A stretch of 64,000 bases of DNA, taken from the NCBI GenBank assembly GCA_017559305.1, contig JAFYSP010000022.1, forward strand, positions 1 to 64,000, in the 5' to 3' direction. A program made the position numbers and the translations under genes. Source of the DNA: Clostridia bacterium. Its GTDB lineage: Bacteria > Bacillota > Clostridia > Oscillospirales > Acutalibacteraceae. The stretch's first letter is position 1. Every line of letters starts with the position of its first letter. The notes under the pieces are model-generated. The model searched no databases. It saw only the letters and a list, made by a program, of their open reading frames with translations, and had not been told where the DNA came from. This document shows positions 25,334-33,493 of this stretch, piece by piece.

Positions 25334-25361
25334 TTGAAAATTTGCCGTGAAGTGTTATAAT
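25334..25361 (+). promoter_or_regulatory. Promoter of the YhhN-like gene
   Basis: TTGAAA (25334-25339), 16 bases, TATAAT (25356-25361) with an extended -10 TG. It is back to back with the tRNA promoter; the -35 boxes are three bases apart. Confidence 0.8.
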
Positions 25362-25389
25362 TCTATTATCGAATACGGGTGGTGATTTT

Positions 25390-26073
25390 TTGAAAATTTC
25401 CAAAAAAATAATGACTGCGGTATTTATTTTGGCATCCTTGGTGCTTTATTTTTTTGTTTTAACCGCATACGGAAACTTGCTTGTGATAAGTGAATTTTCG
25501 GCAATTTCGGTTTGCTTTTTGTTCGTACTTGTAAATTCATTTGCAAATGATAAATTACTCACTTACGGAATGTTTTTTACACTTTGCGCCGATTTTTGCC
25601 TTGTGATTTGTAACCCTATAGAGCAAATAAAAGGCGTGGTGTTTTTCCTTATAGTTCAAGCGCTTTACGGTGTAAAACTTTATCAAAACAATAAAAGCAA
25701 AGGCCTTTTAATCGCAAGAATTATAGCAACTGCAGTGGCGCCGATTATAGTCTTTTCGGTGCTTGGAAATAAAACCGATGTGCTTTCCTGTATCTCTGTT
25801 TGCTACTATGTAAACCTTATTTTCAATATAATTTCCGCCTTTACAAGTTTCAAGAAAAACCCTGTTTTTGTAATTGCACTCCTGCTGTTTTTGCTTTGCG
25901 ATACAGTGGTAGGACTCGGTGTTGCGGCAGGTACGTATCTGCCGATTGCCGAGGGAAGTTTTATTCATAAAATAATCTTTTCCGGTATTAACCTTGCCTG
26001 GCTTTTCTACCTGCCGTCTCAGGTTTTAATATCACTCACATCACTAAAAAATCACATAAAAAAACCGCAGTGA
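25390..26073 (+). CDS. Polytopic membrane protein, YhhN-like
   Basis: 227 residues, about seven or eight hydrophobic helices. The pattern FTLCADFCLVI, then VVFFLIVQALYGVKL, and later LLLFLLCDTVVGLG resembles the YhhN/TMEM86 family (alkenyl ether lysolipid hydrolases), where Asp residues in the membrane are conserved. The match is by eye and the family is divergent, so a plain unknown membrane protein remains possible. TTG start at 25390, behind GGTGGTGA. Single gene with its own terminator. Confidence 0.62.
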   Translation: MKISKKIMTAVFILASLVLYFFVLTAYGNLLVISEFSAISVCFLFVLVNSFANDKLLTYGMFFTLCADFCLVICNPIEQIKGVVFFLIVQALYGVKLYQNNKSKGLLIARIIATAVAPIIVFSVLGNKTDVLSCISVCYYVNLIFNIISAFTSFKKNPVFVIALLLFLLCDTVVGLGVAAGTYLPIAEGSFIHKIIFSGINLAWLFYLPSQVLISLTSLKNHIKKPQ

Positions 26074-26098
26074 GCAGGGGCTCACTTCGGTTTTTATT
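26060..26098. terminator. Terminator between the YhhN-like and Cys-rich genes
   Basis: Stem AAAACCG-AGTGAGC with GCTCACT-CGGTTTT around AGGG, interrupted by an internal mismatch, then a T-rich tract. It also ends the converging minus-strand gene. Confidence 0.82.
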
Positions 26099-26113
26099 TT
26101 TTGAATGAAGGTT

Positions 26114-26320
26114 TTATCCTTTTGCGTGTGGGCAAAATGCATCTTTATAGGCGTTACAGTTGTTCATATTATGACCTTGACTGCAACAGAGCATATAATT
26201 ACACTCGTCACAGCAACACTCAATAATTTCTCCACTTTTGCTCAAGTGTTCTCCGTTCCCAAGACAGTCGATTCCGTTATTTCCGGGTGTAAGTACAATG
26301 CCGGTTATATCTATAATCAT
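26114..26320 (-). CDS. Small cysteine-rich protein
   Basis: 68 residues with nine cysteines, eight of them in the last 35: a CCCDEC group, CC, a single C, and a C-terminal CPHAK. I do not recognise the family, though small proteins with this kind of Cys pattern are common in gut Clostridia and are likely metal binding or disulfide-linked. No signal peptide. ATG 26320 is behind GTGGTGATTTT. It is transcribed away from an XRE regulator gene, and its promoter is covered by two operators, so it is probably the regulator's target. Confidence 0.75.
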   Translation of the reverse strand: MIIDITGIVLTPGNNGIDCLGNGEHLSKSGEIIECCCDECNYMLCCSQGHNMNNCNAYKDAFCPHAKG

Positions 26321-26335
26321 AAAATCACCACTTAT

Positions 26336-26364
26336 ATTTTAGATATAATTTATCTAAAAATCAA
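26336..26364 (-). promoter_or_regulatory. Promoter of the Cys-rich protein gene
   Basis: Minus strand: TTGATT (26359-26364), 17 bases, TAAAAT (26336-26341). The -35 box lies between the two 17-bp operators and the -10 box touches the first one. Confidence 0.75.
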
Positions 26365-26381
26365 TAGATTAAATTTATCTA
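26340..26381. promoter_or_regulatory. Twin 17-bp palindromic operators
   Basis: TAGATATAATTTATCTA (26340-26356) and TAGATTAAATTTATCTA (26365-26381) agree at 15 of 17 positions, each with inverted TAGAT/ATCTA arms, centres 25 bp apart. They overlap the minus-strand promoter and adjoin a TATAAT (26385-26390) serving the XRE gene. They are very likely its binding sites. Confidence 0.82.
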
Positions 26382-26405
26382 ACATATAATACCCTTGGTG
26401 ATTGT

Positions 26406-26609
26406 ATGAATAATAGAATAAAGGATTTGCGAGAAGACTCAGATCTCACGCAAACACAAGTTGCATCTGCAATAGGTATCACACAAAGAAAATATAGCTA
26501 TATAGAAACAGGAACACAGCAGCTTACCGAAGAGGTTTTAGTGAAACTTGCAAAATTTTACAAGGTATCGACTGATTATATTTTGCGGCTTACAGATGAT
26601 AAAAATTAA
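26406..26609 (+). CDS. XRE family transcriptional regulator
   Basis: 67 residues, a single Cro/C1-type helix-turn-helix: IKDLREDSDLTQTQVASAIGI with recognition helix TQRKYSYIETG, then a helical tail. There is no separate sensor domain. Starts at ATG 26406, 16 bases after a TATAAT. Given the twin operators directly upstream, it most likely represses itself and the divergent Cys-rich gene. How the signal is sensed is unknown. Confidence 0.92.
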   Translation: MNNRIKDLREDSDLTQTQVASAIGITQRKYSYIETGTQQLTEEVLVKLAKFYKVSTDYILRLTDDKN

Positions 26610-26640
26610 ACGCCCGAGCTATTTTTGCTCGAGCGTTTTT
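26609..26640. terminator. Terminator between the XRE gene and PFK gene
   Basis: Stem AACGC-CGAGC with GCTCG-GCGTT, one internal mismatch, followed on the plus strand by a run of T residues. Confidence 0.8.
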
Positions 26641-26645
26641 CTTTT

Positions 26646-27854
26646 TTACAACTTAAAATGTACGGGGATACCGTTTTCGTATTTAATCGGAACTTCGCCC
26701 TGGATAAGTGGCAAGAAGTAGGGGATTGCCTCGTCCAAAACGTTGTTGCCCTCATCATTTATCCACATCTGCGGGAAGGGTTTATCCTTGTTGGCAACCT
26801 TTGAAGCGTCGATTGCTTCCATAGCGATTCTGTAAGGGGAGTCGCTGATTCTGCGGATTCTTATCATTGCGCCGGTGTGACCCATCATCATCTCACGAAC
26901 GGCAACAACACCTGCTTTTTCGGCTTCGAAAAGGTCGGTCTTTGATGCGATATGAGAAGCGCATCTTTGCAAAACGTTAAGTTCAACCGATCGCACCTTG
27001 CAACCGATTCTTGCCTTTACGATGTTTTCGAGTTGTTTGCCGATACCACCGAGGGTGACGTGACCAAAACCGTCAGGTCTTTCGGCAGCCTCTCCGTATG
27101 TCATACCCTTTGCAACACGGATACCTTCTGATACTGCAACTATTACCTGATGATGCTTTGCAATTTCTTCCTTGAGGTCTTCTATGAAGTTATCAACGTT
27201 GAACACTCTTTCGGGAAGGTAAATGAGGTGAGGCGCTGTTTCGCCGTTAAGACGGAGAAGGCAACTCGAAGCGGTAAGCCAACCTGCGTGTCTGCCCATA
27301 ATTTCAACGATTGTGACACTGTCAAGGTCGTAAACCGAAGAATCACGGATTATTTCGTTAAGGGTGGTTACGACGTATTTTGCGGCAGAGCCGAAACCGG
27401 GAGTGTGGTCGGTCTCGAAGAGATCGTTGTCAATCGTCTTGGGTACGCCGAGAACAGCCACTTTACTGCCGATGCTCTCAAGATATCTTGAGAGTTTTAC
27501 AACGGTATCCATCGAATCGTTTCCGCCAATGTAGAAGAATGCGCCGATATCGTGCTTTTCGAAGCATTCAACAATCTTTATATATGGTTCCTCGTCAATT
27601 TCGTAGTCGGGTAATTTGTATCTGCAAGAGCCGAGTACCGAGGAGGGTGTTGTGGCGAGTAAATCAAAATCTTCTTTAGTTGAAACGGTGCTGTTAAGGT
27701 TTATAAGTTGATCCTTGATAATACCCTCGATTCCGTTATACGAACCGAAAACCTTGTTGATGGAAGGTACTTCGTACGCCTCTTTGATAACACCTAAAAG
27801 GGAGGCGTTTATTGCGGCGGTAGGTCCGCCCGATTGTGCAACAGCTATGTTCAT
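26646..27854 (-). CDS. 6-phosphofructokinase, probably pyrophosphate-dependent
   Basis: 402 residues, PFKA superfamily. Glycolytic phosphorylation of fructose-6-phosphate. GGNDS at 110-114 places Asp where ATP enzymes have Gly104, and PKTIDND at 138-144 places Lys where they have Gly124; both changes mark PPi-dependent enzymes. N112 replaces the Asp of GGD(G/D)S, a variant some clostridial members share. MGRHAGWLTA and the substrate-binding ISEG-like AVSEG are intact. Own promoter at 27891-27919. Reversible PPi use would save ATP; the phosphoryl donor needs assay. Confidence 0.9.
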   Translation of the reverse strand: MNIAVAQSGGPTAAINASLLGVIKEAYEVPSINKVFGSYNGIEGIIKDQLINLNSTVSTKEDFDLLATTPSSVLGSCRYKLPDYEIDEEPYIKIVECFEKHDIGAFFYIGGNDSMDTVVKLSRYLESIGSKVAVLGVPKTIDNDLFETDHTPGFGSAAKYVVTTLNEIIRDSSVYDLDSVTIVEIMGRHAGWLTASSCLLRLNGETAPHLIYLPERVFNVDNFIEDLKEEIAKHHQVIVAVSEGIRVAKGMTYGEAAERPDGFGHVTLGGIGKQLENIVKARIGCKVRSVELNVLQRCASHIASKTDLFEAEKAGVVAVREMMMGHTGAMIRIRRISDSPYRIAMEAIDASKVANKDKPFPQMWINDEGNNVLDEAIPYFLPLIQGEVPIKYENGIPVHFKL

Positions 27855-27890
27855 ACCATTACTCCTTTTAATATCCTAATTATCTATTTC

Positions 27891-27919
27891 ATTCTACCAC
27901 ATTTGAGAGTATTTGACAA
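27891..27919 (-). promoter_or_regulatory. Promoter of the PFK gene
   Basis: Minus strand: TTGTCA (27914-27919), 17 bases, TAGAAT (27891-27896). Confidence 0.78.
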
Positions 27920-28000
27920 CACAAATATTCCATTTTTACCCCTGTTTTTTAATAGATTATATATTAAGGTGTGTTTTGACAAAAAACTTGGATCAATCTA

Positions 28001-28029
28001 TTGAAAAATCGGGTCACTTGTGATATTAT
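28001..28029 (+). promoter_or_regulatory. Promoter heading the long trmH-dprA-topA series
   Basis: TTGAAA (28001-28006), 17 bases, TATTAT (28024-28029). A second possible pair, TTGACA (27976-27981) with TATTGA 17 bases later, overlaps it. Confidence 0.7.
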
Positions 28030-28080
28030 TGATTAGAATATGATAATTTGGGGCTGTATGACAAAAAGGAGGCAAAGAGT

Positions 28081-28878
28081 TTGGAAAATCTTGTTCAGTT
28101 ATCGGGAAAAGATAATAAAACTATAAAATCTGCGGCTAAACTTTCAAGCTCTGCTTCTTTAAGACGCGAGAGCGGTGAATTCTTGCTTGAGGGCGCAAGA
28201 CTTTGTCTTGATGCTGTACTTGCAGGTGCCGAGATTAAAAGAGCCTTTGTCACCGAAAAGGCGTTAAAGGACTATAAAGAGTACGTCGAGCCTTTACTTT
28301 CCGAAGCAAAGGAAAAATACCTTGTGTCAGCAGACCTTTTTGCAAAAATCAGCGATACCGTAACTCCACAAGGCGTAGCCGCTGTTTGCAAGATGCCGAA
28401 AGATTGTGACAAGGTGGATTCAAAGGGTATGTATATCGCACTCGAAAATATGCAAGACCCCTCCAACCTCGGCGCAGTCGCCAGAACTGCCGAAGCGCTC
28501 GGCATTTCGGGGATTATCATTTCAAAAGGGTCGGCAGACCCCTATTCACCAAAAGCGCAAAGGTCGGCTATGGGTTCGTTGCTTCGTTTGCCCGTGATAG
28601 TATCTGATGACTTTTTAGGGTATTTGAAGGAACTGAAGTCAAAGGGCATGACCCTTTTTGCAACCACCATAAAAGACTATGACGTCAAGTTGGGTGAAAC
28701 CGAGTTTCCTTGCGGTAGCATCGTAATGATCGGCAACGAGGGAAACGGATTGACAAGTGATGCGATTTCATTTGCTGACAAAAGGGTCACGATTTGTATG
28801 TCGGGAAGAAATGAATCGCTCAACGCATCTGTTGCGGCATCCATTTTCATGTGGGAAATGATGAAAGGTAAAAACTGA
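28081..28878 (+). CDS. SpoU/TrmH family RNA 2'-O-methyltransferase
   Basis: 265 residues from TTG 28081, seven bases after AAAGGAGG; a longer frame to 28048 has no binding site. An N-terminal substrate-binding domain (SGEFLLEGARLCLDA) precedes the knotted SPOUT methyltransferase domain. The three family motifs are present: ENMQDPSNLGAVARTAEA, VMIGNEGNGL and SLNASVAASIFMWE. It methylates a ribose in rRNA or tRNA; the exact site is unknown (rRNA is more usual for this domain layout). The last base of its stop is the first base of the dprA start. Confidence 0.92.
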   Translation: MENLVQLSGKDNKTIKSAAKLSSSASLRRESGEFLLEGARLCLDAVLAGAEIKRAFVTEKALKDYKEYVEPLLSEAKEKYLVSADLFAKISDTVTPQGVAAVCKMPKDCDKVDSKGMYIALENMQDPSNLGAVARTAEALGISGIIISKGSADPYSPKAQRSAMGSLLRLPVIVSDDFLGYLKELKSKGMTLFATTIKDYDVKLGETEFPCGSIVMIGNEGNGLTSDAISFADKRVTICMSGRNESLNASVAASIFMWEMMKGKN

Positions 28879-30077
28879 TGGCGACGGAACATTGGATATG
28901 GCTATCTGAGGTTTTGAGCAAACCTTCTCGCTCAATAAAACCTTTAATAGATAAATTCGGCAGCGCCGAAAACTTTTTCGACTACTGCAAGGGTAATAAT
29001 GACATCAAAGCGCCGATTACCAAGCGTGAACTTGATCGTGTGCATAAGATATCAGCAGATGACATATATCATATTTTAAGTAGATGTAATGAACTCGGCA
29101 TAGAAATTATCCCTTACACTTCGCCCTTATATCCCGAAAGGATAAAGAGTATTTCAAATCCGCCGGCAGTTTTGTACTCAAAAGGCAAAATGCCTGATGT
29201 TGACGGCGAATGCCTCGTCACTATGGTAGGACCGAGAGATGCGTCCGACTATGGTCTTAAGGCGGCCTTTTCCTTGTCGAGAAGACTTGCGGCATCAGGA
29301 GTAGTGATTGTAAGCGGCGGTGCTGTCGGTGTTGACGGTATGTCGCACAGAGGTGCAATAAGCGTTGATGCAGTAACCATTGCGGTGCTCGGCTGCGGTA
29401 TAAATTGTGATTACCCAAAAGGCAATGCGGCGCTTCGTGATAAAATCGCCCAAAACGGTTGCCTTATCTCTGAATATCCGCCCGATTTTCCGCCCTCTAA
29501 ATCAACCTACCCTGCAAGAAACCGCATACTGTCGGCAATCTCTTGCGGCACGGTTGTAATCGAGGCAGGAATAAAAAGCGGAGCGCTCATAACTGCGGGT
29601 TTTGCCGCAGAGCAGGGCAGAGACGTTTTTGCAATTCCGGGAAATCCTTCTCAACCGCAATACGAGGGTTCGAACAAACTGCTTAAAGACGGAGCAAAAC
29701 ACATTTTGACAGCGGCAGATATTTTGGAAGAATATTATCCTGTTTTTTCTCAAAAGATAGACCTTGAAGCAGCGGCAAAAATCAAAAACGGAAGTAGGGA
29801 TTATAACCGTGTGTTGCTTGAAATGGTAAACACTAAGCAAAATCCCGAAACTAAAATAATAGAAACCAATCCCGAAAATCTCATAAAGCAACCCGATATT
29901 CCGTTACCGCAAGATGCAAAGACGGTATACGAGAGTATAAAGACCGATGAATTCACGGTTGATGATGCGGTGGCATTAAGCGGACTTGACCCCTCAAGTG
30001 TGCTTTCGGCTTTGACCGAACTTGAGATTTTTGGTCTTATCACATCTCTGCCGGGAGGCAGATACAAAATTTCGTAA
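28878..30077 (+). CDS. dprA: DNA processing protein DprA
   Basis: Loads RecA on incoming single-stranded DNA during natural transformation. 399 residues. An N-terminal SAM-like segment, then the Rossmann DprA domain: LVTMVGPRDASDYG, IVSGGAVGVDGMSHRGA, EYPPDFPPSKSTYPARNRI and FAIPGN. A C-terminal winged helix starts near residue 345. The usual GSR start of the core reads MVGPRDAS here. Overlaps trmH by one base and precedes topA, a common clostridial order. It suggests DNA uptake ability, although com genes are not in view. Confidence 0.95.
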   Translation: MATEHWIWLSEVLSKPSRSIKPLIDKFGSAENFFDYCKGNNDIKAPITKRELDRVHKISADDIYHILSRCNELGIEIIPYTSPLYPERIKSISNPPAVLYSKGKMPDVDGECLVTMVGPRDASDYGLKAAFSLSRRLAASGVVIVSGGAVGVDGMSHRGAISVDAVTIAVLGCGINCDYPKGNAALRDKIAQNGCLISEYPPDFPPSKSTYPARNRILSAISCGTVVIEAGIKSGALITAGFAAEQGRDVFAIPGNPSQPQYEGSNKLLKDGAKHILTAADILEEYYPVFSQKIDLEAAAKIKNGSRDYNRVLLEMVNTKQNPETKIIETNPENLIKQPDIPLPQDAKTVYESIKTDEFTVDDAVALSGLDPSSVLSALTELEIFGLITSLPGGRYKIS

Positions 30078-30097
30078 ATTTCTTTCGGAGGAAACAA

Positions 30098-32191
30098 ATG
30101 TCCAAACTTGTAATACTCGAATCGCCTTCAAAGGCAAAAACAGTACAAAAATATTTGGGAAACGATTATCGTGTTATGGCTTGTAAAGGCCACGTAAGAG
30201 ACCTTCCCAAATCCACACTTGGAATTGATATAAATAAATCCTTTGCGCCGAAATACGTAAATATGGCGGACAAGAAGGAACTTATATCCACACTTAAAAA
30301 AGCCGCCGCATCAAGCGAGCAGGTTTATCTCGCAACCGACCCTGATAGAGAAGGCGAAGCAATATCATGGCATCTTGCCACACTTTTGGACCTTGACATT
30401 AAGGACAAAAACCGTGTTTCCTTCCATGAAATAACCAAAAAAGGCGTCATAAAGGGGATGGAAAATCCCACCGAGATAAATATGGACGTTGTCGACGCGC
30501 AACAGGCAAGAAGAGTGCTTGACCGCCTCGTCGGTTATAAACTTTCTCCTTTGCTTTGGAAAAAGGTCAAGAAAGGCCTTTCTGCAGGTCGTGTTCAGTC
30601 TGTAGCACTTCGTCTTATAGTTGACAGAGAAAAGGAAATAAGAGCATTCGTGCCCGAAGAATTCTGGAGCATTGATGCAAAACTTCAAAAGGACAGAAAA
30701 ACCTTTGATGCAAAACTCGTAGCAACGATTGACGGTAAAAAATACGAAATCAAAAACGGCGAAGAAGCCGCAACAGTTCTTTCGAGTATCGAGGGACTTC
30801 CCTTTGTTGTGACAAACGTCAAAAAGGGAGTAAAAACCCGTCAGCCCGCACCCCCATTCAACACCTCAACGCTCCAACAGGAAGCATCAAGAAAACTCAA
30901 TTTCACCGCATCTCGTACAATGAGAGTAGCCCAGCAACTTTATGAAGGAATTGACGTTGCAGGAATGGGAAGCACCGGTCTTATTACCTATATGAGAACC
31001 GACTCTCTCCGCATTTCCGAAGATGCAAGAGCGGCTGCAAACGAATTCATCAAAACTACTTACGGAGATAAATATCTTCCCGAAAAGCCAAGATATTTCA
31101 AGCAGAAATCCTCTGCTCAGGATGCTCACGAAGCGGTAAGACCTGCCATCGTGACACTCACTCCCGACAGTATTCAGTCATCACTCACGGCTGAACAGTA
31201 TAAACTTTATAAACTTATCTGGGACAGATTTATGGCTTCCCTTATGTCTGCCGCAACACTTGACACCGTAAACGTTGATATTGCTTGCGGAGATTATCTT
31301 TTCAAATCAACGGGCAGCACCGTTAAATTCGACGGTTTTACCCGCCTTTATACCGAAGGTAAGGACGAGGATGAAGAACAGGAAAATATTTTACCTGCAC
31401 TTTCTGTGGGCGACGAGCCGAAACTTAAATCCTTGGATAAGAATCAGCATTTCACACAGCCACCTATGAGATACAGCGAAGCAACGCTTATCAAGGCGCT
31501 TGAAGAAAATGGTATCGGCAGACCTGCTACCTATGCTCCGATTCTTACCAATATTCAAAACCGTGAGTATATCGAAAAGGAAAAGAAATCCTTAAAACCC
31601 ACACCTCTCGGCGAAACTGTCACCGAACTTATGCTTGAACATTTCAAAAAGATTGTCGACGTGAAATTCACCGCAAATATGGAAACCAACCTTGATAAAA
31701 TCGAGGCAGGAGAGAAAAATTGGGTAGACACGATTGACGATTTCTATAAAGATTTTGAGGTAACTCTTAAATCTGCTGAAAAGTCACTTGACGGAAAGCA
31801 CGTCAAGGTGCCTGACGTTGAAACCGACGTTATATGCGAACTTTGTGGCAGAAAGATGGTCGAAAAGAGCGGAAAATTCGGCAAATTCCTTGCTTGTCCC
31901 GGTTACCCCGAGTGCAAGAATACAAAACCGATTGTAAAGGAAATGTCGGGTGCTTGTCCCGTATGTGGCGGCAAGATGCTTCAGAAAAAGTCCAAAAGAG
32001 GTTACACTTATTACGCTTGTGAAAACGGACCTCAGTGCAAATTTATGTCCTGGGAAGAACCCACCTCAAAAACCTGCCCCAACTGTGGCAAAACCCTTTT
32101 CAAGAAAAAGGGATTGATCCTTTGTCATAACGAGGGATGCGGCTATCAGAAGGAAACCGCTACAAGAACCAAAAAGGCAGAAACCAAATGA
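30098..32191 (+). CDS. topA: DNA topoisomerase I
   Basis: Type IA topoisomerase that relaxes negative supercoils. 697 residues. TOPRIM domain with SKLVILESPSKAKT at the start and DPDREGEAISWH near 88; active-site Tyr in GLITYMRTDS near residue 300. The C-terminus has three zinc-ribbon modules (CELCGR..., CPVCGG..., CPNCGK...) of CxxC pairs, the full set of the Firmicute enzyme. ATG behind TTTCGGAGG. It overlaps trmFO by four bases. Confidence 0.97.
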   Translation: MSKLVILESPSKAKTVQKYLGNDYRVMACKGHVRDLPKSTLGIDINKSFAPKYVNMADKKELISTLKKAAASSEQVYLATDPDREGEAISWHLATLLDLDIKDKNRVSFHEITKKGVIKGMENPTEINMDVVDAQQARRVLDRLVGYKLSPLLWKKVKKGLSAGRVQSVALRLIVDREKEIRAFVPEEFWSIDAKLQKDRKTFDAKLVATIDGKKYEIKNGEEAATVLSSIEGLPFVVTNVKKGVKTRQPAPPFNTSTLQQEASRKLNFTASRTMRVAQQLYEGIDVAGMGSTGLITYMRTDSLRISEDARAAANEFIKTTYGDKYLPEKPRYFKQKSSAQDAHEAVRPAIVTLTPDSIQSSLTAEQYKLYKLIWDRFMASLMSAATLDTVNVDIACGDYLFKSTGSTVKFDGFTRLYTEGKDEDEEQENILPALSVGDEPKLKSLDKNQHFTQPPMRYSEATLIKALEENGIGRPATYAPILTNIQNREYIEKEKKSLKPTPLGETVTELMLEHFKKIVDVKFTANMETNLDKIEAGEKNWVDTIDDFYKDFEVTLKSAEKSLDGKHVKVPDVETDVICELCGRKMVEKSGKFGKFLACPGYPECKNTKPIVKEMSGACPVCGGKMLQKKSKRGYTYYACENGPQCKFMSWEEPTSKTCPNCGKTLFKKKGLILCHNEGCGYQKETATRTKKAETK

Positions 32192-33492
32192 GAGTAGCAG
32201 TTATAGGCGCAGGTCTTGCAGGAAGTGAAGCGGCGGTAATACTTGCCGATGCAGGAATACAGGTTGACCTTTTTGAGTGTAAGCCACTTCATAAATCCCC
32301 TGCACACAAGATGGATTCCTTTGCGGAACTCGTATGCTCGAATTCCCTTAAAGCCGAGAGAATAGAATCTGCGGCAGGACTTCTCAAATGGGAAATGGAA
32401 CAACTCGGAAGTGTTACGGTTGATGCGGCAAAACAATGTAAGGTTGCGGCAGGCGGAGCACTTGCGGTTGACAGATACCGCTTTTCCGAGATTATAACCG
32501 CAAGGATAAAAGAAAATAAAAATATAACAATAATTCCCCGACTCATAAGCGAAATACCTCAAGGGTATGATAAGGTTATAATCGCATCAGGGCCGCTGAC
32601 TTGCGGTGATTTACCTGATGCAATTAAAGACCTTTGCGGAAATGAGTATTTAAGTTTTTTTGATGCAGCGGCCCCGATAGTTACGGCGGAAAGCGTCGAT
32701 ATGACCAAGGCGTTTGCCGCTTCCCGTTACGGCAAGGGTGATGACGATTATATCAACTGCCCCTTTAACAAAGCCGAATACGAGGCGTTCCACGAGGCGC
32801 TCGTTTCTGCCGAACGTGCCGAGGTACACGGTGTCGATAAGGAAATCAAGGTCTACGAGGGTTGTATGCCGATTGAAATTCTGGCATCAAGAGGACTTGA
32901 CGCCGCAAGATTCGGCCCTATGAAACCGGTAGGTCTTGTAAACCCCAACACAGGGCACAGACCTTGGGCGGCGGTACAACTTCGCAAGGAAAACGAACAG
33001 GGAAGTATGTATAATCTGGTCGGCTTTCAGACAAACCTTAAATTCGGTGAGCAACAGCGAGTATTTTCTATGATACCGGGACTTGAAAATGCCGAGTTTG
33101 TAAGATATGGTGTTATGCACCGAAACACCTTTATAAATTCCCCTCTTTTGCTTAATGCAGATTTTTCAATGAGAAAAAATCCCGATATTTATTTTGCGGG
33201 ACAGATAAGCGGCGTTGAAGGATATATGGAATCTGCGGCATCGGGAATAATTGCGGCAAGGTCGATAATAAGTAAATCAAAGGGACAAACCCCGATAGAT
33301 TTCCCTGATTTCACGATGCTTGGCGCTTTGTCGGGATTTATAAGTGATGAAACTGTTAAAAACTTTCAGCCGATGGGTGCGAATTTTGGAATTCTGCCAC
33401 CACTCGATGAAAAGATAAGAGATAAAAAGCAAAGATATTTATGTCTTGCAAACCGCTCGGTTGAGTGGTTTCAAAAAAACGTAAAGAGGTAA
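32188..33492 (+). CDS. trmFO: tRNA uracil-5-methyltransferase, folate/FAD-dependent
   Basis: Makes m5U54 in the tRNA T loop using methylene-THF and FADH2. 434 residues from ATG 32188, which overlaps the topA stop; a frame extending to 32137 lies inside topA and is rejected. The dinucleotide-binding motif VIGAGLAGSEAA is at the start; C-S-N-S-L-K and GRYGKG-like motifs and GQISGVEGYMES near the C-terminal end fit the family (GidA-like small form). The folD gene for its cofactor lies at 54.8 kb. Confidence 0.96.
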   Translation: MRVAVIGAGLAGSEAAVILADAGIQVDLFECKPLHKSPAHKMDSFAELVCSNSLKAERIESAAGLLKWEMEQLGSVTVDAAKQCKVAAGGALAVDRYRFSEIITARIKENKNITIIPRLISEIPQGYDKVIIASGPLTCGDLPDAIKDLCGNEYLSFFDAAAPIVTAESVDMTKAFAASRYGKGDDDYINCPFNKAEYEAFHEALVSAERAEVHGVDKEIKVYEGCMPIEILASRGLDAARFGPMKPVGLVNPNTGHRPWAAVQLRKENEQGSMYNLVGFQTNLKFGEQQRVFSMIPGLENAEFVRYGVMHRNTFINSPLLLNADFSMRKNPDIYFAGQISGVEGYMESAASGIIAARSIISKSKGQTPIDFPDFTMLGALSGFISDETVKNFQPMGANFGILPPLDEKIRDKKQRYLCLANRSVEWFQKNVKR

Positions 33493-33493
33493 G

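Noticed and set aside
26105..26389. 94-codon plus-strand frame over the Cys-rich gene
   Set aside because: It runs through the promoters and operators and mirrors the minus-strand Cys codons; the minus-strand frame has a binding site and promoter.
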